This document shows positions 59,752-64,000 of a stretch of DNA of 64,000 bases, piece by piece. Each line of letters opens with the position of its first letter. Position 1 is the stretch's first letter. The translations under genes were made by a program, and so were the position numbers. The stretch is from the NCBI RefSeq assembly GCF_008923725.1, contig NZ_WBPF01000023.1, positions 68,201 through 132,200 on the forward strand. The letters are read 5' to 3'. The stretch is from Bacillus sp. CH140a_4T (GTDB taxonomy: Bacteria > Bacillota > Bacilli > Bacillales > Bacillaceae_G). The notes under the pieces were generated by a model. The model saw only the letters and a list, made by a program, of their open reading frames with translations. It was not told the DNA's origin and searched no databases.

Positions 59752-60668
59752 ATGTTAAAGATTTTAAATCGTTTAAACGTTATAAATAGATTAATATTGT
59801 TAGTGGCAGTACCCATTCTTTCCATACTAATTATTAGCGTTGTAAATTATATAAATTTACAACAAATGCACAAACAACTTCAAACAGTATATGTGGATCG
59901 TCTACTACCTATTAAATGGCTAGGCTCTATTGAGAGCAGCATGTACCAAGAGTCTAGTTATGTAAAGGAACTCATTATTACGGAAGATGAAAATCGACGA
60001 ACTACAATTTTAAATAAATTAAATGATACAAATAAAGAAACCGAAAAATTACGAGCTCAATATGAAAATACATATGTAACAGGCGAAGAAAAAAAGCTCC
60101 TCAACCAATATAAAGAAAAGCTAGAAAACTATGAAAAGCATCGAGCTCAAATGCTTGATCTCATTAAAGAGAATAGGCTTAATCAAGCATATTCATTCTA
60201 CCTAACTACAGTGGAACCTAATTTGTCAGCAACAGTAGGTGCTTTAAAAAGCCTTAGTAATTATAACGAAAAGTTAGCTGAAAGTCTGTATAACGAAAGT
60301 GAGCACTCTTATAAGCAAGTGATAAGCGTAACAATTATTTTATTCATTGCATGTTTAGTTCTTTGCATTCTTATCTCCTTATTTACTGCTAATTCTATTA
60401 TCAATCCAATCAATTCATTACGGAACATAATGAATTCAGCTGGACAAGGCGATTTGACCGTTGCTGTACCAAAACAATATCATCATGAATTCGGTCATAT
60501 GTTTAATAGTTTCGATCAAATGATATTAAATTTACAGCAAATTATTAACAATGTAATTCAAACAAGTGCAAAAGTAAAAGGCTCTACAAACCAATTACAA
60601 ATATGTCTCTTCAAATGCAAAAACTTGTTGAAGAATTAGAAGCGTTCGCCACTCAATTTAAAATTTAA
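59752..60668 (+). pseudogene. Chemoreceptor lacking its whole signalling domain
   Basis: ATG 59752 opens 295 codons: helix (about 11-31), a four-helix-bundle ligand domain (MCP 4HB type, YVDRLLPIKWLGSIESSMYQESS), second helix about 190-213 and a HAMP domain (NSIINPINSLRNIMNSAGQGDLTV). After KVKGSTNQLQ the frame ends in unrelated residues, but in the next frame 60602-60668 encodes SLQMQKLVEELEAFATQFKI and a stop, the normal last residues of a chemoreceptor. An internal deletion has therefore joined the HAMP region to the tail, out of frame, removing about 250 residues including methylation sites and tip. The remaining protein could still be made as a membrane sensor without output. Confidence 0.85.
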
Positions 60669-60691
60669 AATTAAAAACTTGTAAACATCGG

Positions 60692-60722
60692 AAAGACCAC
60701 CTAATTCAGGTGGTCTTTCTAT
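60692..60722 (+). terminator. Terminator of the broken chemoreceptor gene
   Basis: GAAAGACCACCTAATTCAGGTGGTCTTTC, perfect 12-bp arms. Confidence 0.82.
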
Positions 60723-60854
60723 TTAAATTATACATTCAGATTTACTTATATAAGAACGGTCCTCCGAAAAAAATGAAGGATTCTGACAATTCGTGGCTAA
60801 TAACAGAAATAAGGGGTAACATTGGTAAAATATATTTTTGACTGGGGGTTTTGT

Positions 60855-61577
60855 ATGATTAAGGTTCGAAATCTAGTAAAATCATTTGGCTCACTTGATG
60901 TTTTAAAAGGAATTGATTTAGAAGTAAAAGAAAAAGAAGTTGTTGTTTTAATTGGTGCCAGTGGCTCCGGTAAAAGTACATTACTTCGCTGTCTTAACTT
61001 TTTAGAAACGTACGATGAAGGTGAAATTCACTTACAAGGTAAACAAATTGATCCAAAGCATTCAAATTTAAACAAAGTCCGTGAAAATGTTGGTATGGTT
61101 TTTCAGCACTTTAACCTCTTTCCCCATATGACCTCACTAGAAAACATCATAGAAGCACCTATTCATGTAAAAAAATTAGAAGCAGCAAATGCAAAGGAAA
61201 TCGGAAATCAGCTTCTGCAAAAAGTCGGCTTGCAAGATAAAGCAGATGTAACGCCCCACCTCCTGTCAGGTGGTCAAAAACAGCGCATTGCCATTGCACG
61301 AGCTCTTGCCATGAATCCTAAAATTATGCTATTTGATGAACCTACCTCAGCCTTAGACCCTGAGCTTGTTGGAGAAGTATTGCAAGTTATGAAAGAACTT
61401 GCTGAAGAAGGAATGACCATGGTTATCGTTACTCATGAAATGAATTTCGCAAGAGATGTAGCTGATCGAGTCATTTTTATGGATGACGGAAAGATTGTAG
61501 AAGACGCTCCGCCAGCGCAATTCTTTTCAGCTCCATCACATGAACGAGCAAAACAATTTTTACGCAACGTTTTATAG
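60855..61577 (+). CDS. Polar amino acid ABC transporter, ATP-binding protein
   Basis: A 240-residue ABC ATPase from ATG 60855 ([12 protein letters not shown]), with TGGGGG 6-7 bases upstream; the frame from 60822 is an extension. Walker [11 protein letters not shown]-loop [13 protein letters not shown], signature LSGGQKQR, Walker [15 protein letters not shown] and [15 protein letters not shown] are those of GlnQ/HisP-type amino acid importers. First gene of a set with a binding protein and permease, in the order ATPase, binding protein, permease. Confidence 0.93.
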   Translation: MIKVRNLVKSFGSLDVLKGIDLEVKEKEVVVLIGASGSGKSTLLRCLNFLETYDEGEIHLQGKQIDPKHSNLNKVRENVGMVFQHFNLFPHMTSLENIIEAPIHVKKLEAANAKEIGNQLLQKVGLQDKADVTPHLLSGGQKQRIAIARALAMNPKIMLFDEPTSALDPELVGEVLQVMKELAEEGMTMVIVTHEMNFARDVADRVIFMDDGKIVEDAPPAQFFSAPSHERAKQFLRNVL

Positions 61578-61697
61578 TGTAACTTCTGTTTCAAACGAAA
61601 GAAATACATTCATACGGTGCACAACTAATCATCTAAATACAATATCTCAATACCATACTTAAAACCATCCGTATGATCAATATATAGGAGGGGTTTT

Positions 61698-62492
61698 ATG
61701 AAAAGAAAACTATTAACCATTGTTGCGAGTATTACATTATGTACATCCTTCATACTAGGAGCCTGTAGCAAGGAAAGCTCTACTACTTCTTCAAGTGGTG
61801 AAAAAGAATTTCGTTATGCGATGAGTGGCTTATATAAACCTTTTAACTATAAAGAAAATGACGGAAAGCTTGCCGGTTTTGATGTGGAAATTGGTGAGGC
61901 ACTTGCGAAAAAAATGAATATGAAACCAGCTCCTATTACAAATCCGTGGGAAACGCTAATCCAAGGTCTCAAGGCAAAAAAGTATGATGCAATACTCGGC
62001 AGTATGGCAATTACAGAAGAACGATTAAAAGCTGTTAATTTCTCCAATCCTTATTATCGTTCTGGTGCCCAAATTTTTGTAGCTAAAAAGAATACATCTA
62101 TCTCTTCTCCAGAAGATTTGAAAGGTAAGAAAATTGGTGTTGTTAAAGCTAGTACCTTTAAAGACCTTGTTGCAAAACATACAGATCAAATTACAGAATA
62201 CGATAGCGATATTACTGCACTTATGGACTTAGAGCCTGGACGTATTGATGCAGTAATCACTGATCAAATGGTTGGTTTACGCATGATCAAAGAAGGTAAA
62301 TCAAATATAAAAGAAGCTGGAAAACCATTAAATCTTGATGAAATGGGAATTGCTATTCGTAAAGATGATAAAGAAATGGTTGAGAAAGTAAATAAAGCTT
62401 TAGATGAAATTATTAAAGATGGTACGTATGAAAAGATTAGTAAAAAATGGTTCGGACGTAACATTCTTGGTGAAGAGGAAAAAACGAAGTAA
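61698..62492 (+). CDS. Polar amino acid ABC transporter, substrate-binding lipoprotein
   Basis: A 264-residue lipoprotein with lipobox LGAC (Cys23). The family-3 solute-binding fold shows as FRYAMSGLYKPFNYKENDGKLAGFDVEIGEALAKKM, then GSMAITEERLKAVNFSNPYY and DLKGKKIGVVKASTF. In this family the usual ligands are glutamine, cystine, histidine or arginine; the exact one is not readable. AGGAGGGG precedes the ATG. 120 bases after the ATPase gene with a long-range inverted repeat TCATACGG / CCGTATGA in the gap. Confidence 0.92.
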   Translation: MKRKLLTIVASITLCTSFILGACSKESSTTSSSGEKEFRYAMSGLYKPFNYKENDGKLAGFDVEIGEALAKKMNMKPAPITNPWETLIQGLKAKKYDAILGSMAITEERLKAVNFSNPYYRSGAQIFVAKKNTSISSPEDLKGKKIGVVKASTFKDLVAKHTDQITEYDSDITALMDLEPGRIDAVITDQMVGLRMIKEGKSNIKEAGKPLNLDEMGIAIRKDDKEMVEKVNKALDEIIKDGTYEKISKKWFGRNILGEEEKTK

Positions 62493-62517
62493 ATTAGCTA
62501 TTCAAATGTTTCATAAA

Positions 62518-62615
62518 TTATGCCCCACTTTTTATCCCGCTATTTTCTGGGCAGTAAAACTCCCAATTGGTGCGAGATAATAATCAGTGGGGCATTTCAT
62601 TCCCTACCAAAATCC
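62518..62615. repeat. Diverged bcr1-like element inside the ABC operon
   Basis: Plus strand has TTTATCCCGC, TGGGCAGTAA, CCAATTGG and ATAATCAGTGGGG in the order of the bcr1 reverse complement, with deletions. Its ends pair: ATGCCCCACT (62520-62529) and AGTGGGGCAT (62586-62595). It lies between the binding-protein and permease genes and would form a hairpin in their mRNA. Confidence 0.6.
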
Positions 62616-62636
62616 ATACAATATGAGGTGACACAT

Positions 62637-63329
62637 ATGTTTGAAATTTTTATGTCTACTTATCCCACACTCTTAAAGGCTACTATTATCACATTACAAC
62701 TAACACTAACATCCCTATTACTCGGTTCACTAATTGGATTACTATTCGCTTTTTTTCGAATCTCTAACAATAAAGTTTTAAATAGTATAGCTCATGTATA
62801 CATCGCCATTATTCGTGGTACACCTTTAATTGTTCAAATTGCCATTCTCTATTTTGGGATTACATCCGTTGTTGTTTTTACTCCCTTTTGGGCAGGAGCA
62901 ATTGCTTTAGCAATCCATAACGGTGCATATATTACTGAAATTTTCCGCGGATCCATCCAATCTATCGACCGTGGACAATTGGAAGCTGCTCGCTCTCTAG
63001 GTATGCCGTATCCTTTAGCGATGCGCCGTATCGTATTACCACAAGCATTTCGTCAATCTCTTCCTCCTTTAGGAAATCAATTTATTATTGGATTAAAGGA
63101 CTCTTCCCTCGTTGCATATGTAGGGTTATCTGAATTATGGGGATCAGGTTTATCAATTGCTGCAAGTAACTTCCAACAATTAGAAACATACATAATCGTT
63201 GGTTTATATTACCTCGTACTTGTTCTTCTATTTACTTATTTTGTTAATCTTTTAGAGAAACGACTACAAAGAAAAGAAACAAATTCAGTTCAAGTTAGTA
63301 CAAAAAATAAAAAAGAAGTCTCTTTATAA
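62637..63329 (+). CDS. Polar amino acid ABC transporter, permease
   Basis: A 230-residue permease from ATG 62637 (MFEIFMSTYPTLLKATIITLQLTL), after GAGGTGACACAT; the frame extension back to 62520 runs through the bcr-like repeat. Five hydrophobic segments and the HisM/GlnP EAA loop SIDRGQLEAARSLGMPYPLAMRRIVLPQAFRQSLPPLGNQFIIGLKDSSL. Works with the ATPase and lipoprotein upstream. Confidence 0.93.
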   Translation: MFEIFMSTYPTLLKATIITLQLTLTSLLLGSLIGLLFAFFRISNNKVLNSIAHVYIAIIRGTPLIVQIAILYFGITSVVVFTPFWAGAIALAIHNGAYITEIFRGSIQSIDRGQLEAARSLGMPYPLAMRRIVLPQAFRQSLPPLGNQFIIGLKDSSLVAYVGLSELWGSGLSIAASNFQQLETYIIVGLYYLVLVLLFTYFVNLLEKRLQRKETNSVQVSTKNKKEVSL

Positions 63330-63364
63330 GAAAAAGCAAGCCTGAGATGGCTTGCTTTTTCACT
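63330..63364 (+). terminator. Terminator of the amino acid ABC operon
   Basis: GAAAAAGCAAGCC and GGCTTGCTTTTTC arms after the permease stop. Confidence 0.88.
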
Positions 63365-63382
63365 GCAAAAATATATCAATTT

Positions 63383-64000
63383 TTACTGATTTACTTTTTT
63401 TATACTCTCGTCTTCCTCTATATGTTCCTCACGATATGAAATATTATGAGGATCTAGTCCATTTCCTAAAGAACCATAGAAATGCTCTCTATGCGGATCC
63501 ACTAATTCACTTCCTTGATAATACACACGTGGTGTATTCCATAGCGCTGCCAAAGCTTTTGTCATCGGCATCTCGTGATAGCGTTCCGGCCACATTTCTT
63601 TAATTTTCTCTTTTACTAACGGATAGTATTTAGAGCTCATAGCAGGGAACAGATGATGTTCTGTATGGTATGAGAAATTGAAATGTAAAACGTCTACCCA
63701 GCGCGGCACTGTAACTGATAAACAGTTTGCTAACGGATCATTTACTGGAACAATTGGATTTAAGCGGTGATTTGTTGCGATATATGCCATTACAATAAAG
63801 TTAGCAATTAACAACGGAATCACATATGCAAATAACCATTTTGCTGGTCCCATAATAAACAATAAACTAATCCAAACTGTCCAAGGCAAAAGAAGTTGAA
63901 GCCATACAGATTTTTGATTGGATGACTTAAATTCTTTTATAAAATGAAAGAACATTCGAGTCGAATGCAATGTAAATTGAATGGTTAATGACAGAAAACT
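63383..64000 (-). CDS. Membrane fatty acid desaturase (partial, N-terminus beyond window)
   Basis: The visible 205 C-terminal codons run open to the window edge. There are hydrophobic segments (WLQLLLPWTVWISLLFIMG, WLFAYVIPLLIANFIVMAYIATNH) and the last histidine box FSYHTEHHLFPAMSSKYYPLVKEKIKEMWPE, with HTEHH as the iron ligand motif. Di-iron acyl-lipid desaturases of this type put double bonds into membrane fatty acids, often on cold shock. The first two histidine boxes and the start lie outside the window. The acidic tail EEHIEEDESIKKVNQ is notable. Confidence 0.88.
   Translation of the reverse strand, partial: SFLSLTIQFTLHSTRMFFHFIKEFKSSNQKSVWLQLLLPWTVWISLLFIMGPAKWLFAYVIPLLIANFIVMAYIATNHRLNPIVPVNDPLANCLSVTVPRWVDVLHFNFSYHTEHHLFPAMSSKYYPLVKEKIKEMWPERYHEMPMTKALAALWNTPRVYYQGSELVDPHREHFYGSLGNGLDPHNISYREEHIEEDESIKKVNQ

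Noticed and set aside
62520-62636. N-terminal extension of the amino acid permease
   Set aside because: It is encoded by the bcr-like repeat and lacks the permease pattern; GAGGTG precedes ATG 62637.
1-64000. tRNA or rRNA genes
   Set aside because: No cloverleaf-like sequence or CCA-ended tRNA pattern or rRNA stretch was seen in reading the window.

Overview
The window looks like chromosomal DNA of a Bacillus cereus group organism (B. cereus, B. thuringiensis or a close relative). Pointers are low GC, strong AGGAGG-type ribosome binding sites, B. subtilis-like gene blocks (yfkK/yfkJIH, yceCDEFGH, thiE-thiM, pfeT/zosA), two good copies plus several decayed relatives of the group-specific repeat bcr1, a 674-residue chitinase of the ChiB type with its 16-bp dre-like operator, and an LPNTA surface protein of the kind handled by sortase C in this group. 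No identity search was possible; names come from motifs, length and context.

Layout. 1-6.5 kb: end of a DedA protein, a large TPR protein with a degenerate dynamin-like GTPase domain, a signal peptidase, a bcr1 copy, a YhhN-family protein and a DMT exporter. 6.6-14.1 kb: an iron/zinc-type P1B ATPase with a PerR-like box, the yfkJIH stress-type operon with divergent yfkK, and a calcium P-type ATPase. 14.1-19.8 kb: the tellurite-resistance-type operon yceCDEFGH, with hairpins between several genes. 19.9-22.3 kb: a ROK sugar kinase gene broken by an early in-frame stop and by a 1.5-kb TnpB-only IS200/IS605-type element whose ends can be placed to the base. 22.4-31.8 kb: the Gly/Ser-repeat LPNTA protein, T-box-controlled proS, a phosphodiesterase, UMF1 and MFS transporters, a small XRE/membrane pair and a TetR/MFS pair with matching operators. 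31.2-34.9 kb: small proteins and chiB. 35.3-37.9 kb: an ABC-F protein behind a leader-peptide/terminator region, and an unrecognised protein. 38.0-41.0 kb: a TPP-riboswitch-controlled thiamine-precursor ABC operon. 41.0-44.9 kb: a c-di-GMP-I riboswitch controlling a divergent chemoreceptor, then dcuB and the second bcr1. 44.9-49.1 kb: thiE-thiM with a second TPP riboswitch, and topB. 49.1-58.2 kb: YhgE/Pip protein, a malL-PTS-phosphatase operon with LacI/CcpA-type operators, and a CotQ-like oxidoreductase. 58.2-64 kb: a normal chemoreceptor, a chemoreceptor that has lost its whole signalling domain, an amino-acid ABC operon, and a partial fatty acid desaturase.

Themes. RNA-based control is dense: two TPP riboswitches, one c-di-GMP-I riboswitch, one proline T-box, one probable ribosome-mediated attenuator, and a possible Shine-Dalgarno-sequestering hairpin. 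Gene decay is also visible: the ROK gene, tnpB and one chemoreceptor are broken, and another chemoreceptor has unusual residues at its most conserved site. The most interesting items are the TnpB element with its readable guide, the ABC-F leader, the c-di-GMP-controlled odd chemoreceptor and the TPR/pseudo-dynamin protein. I did not find an unmistakably new multi-gene system.
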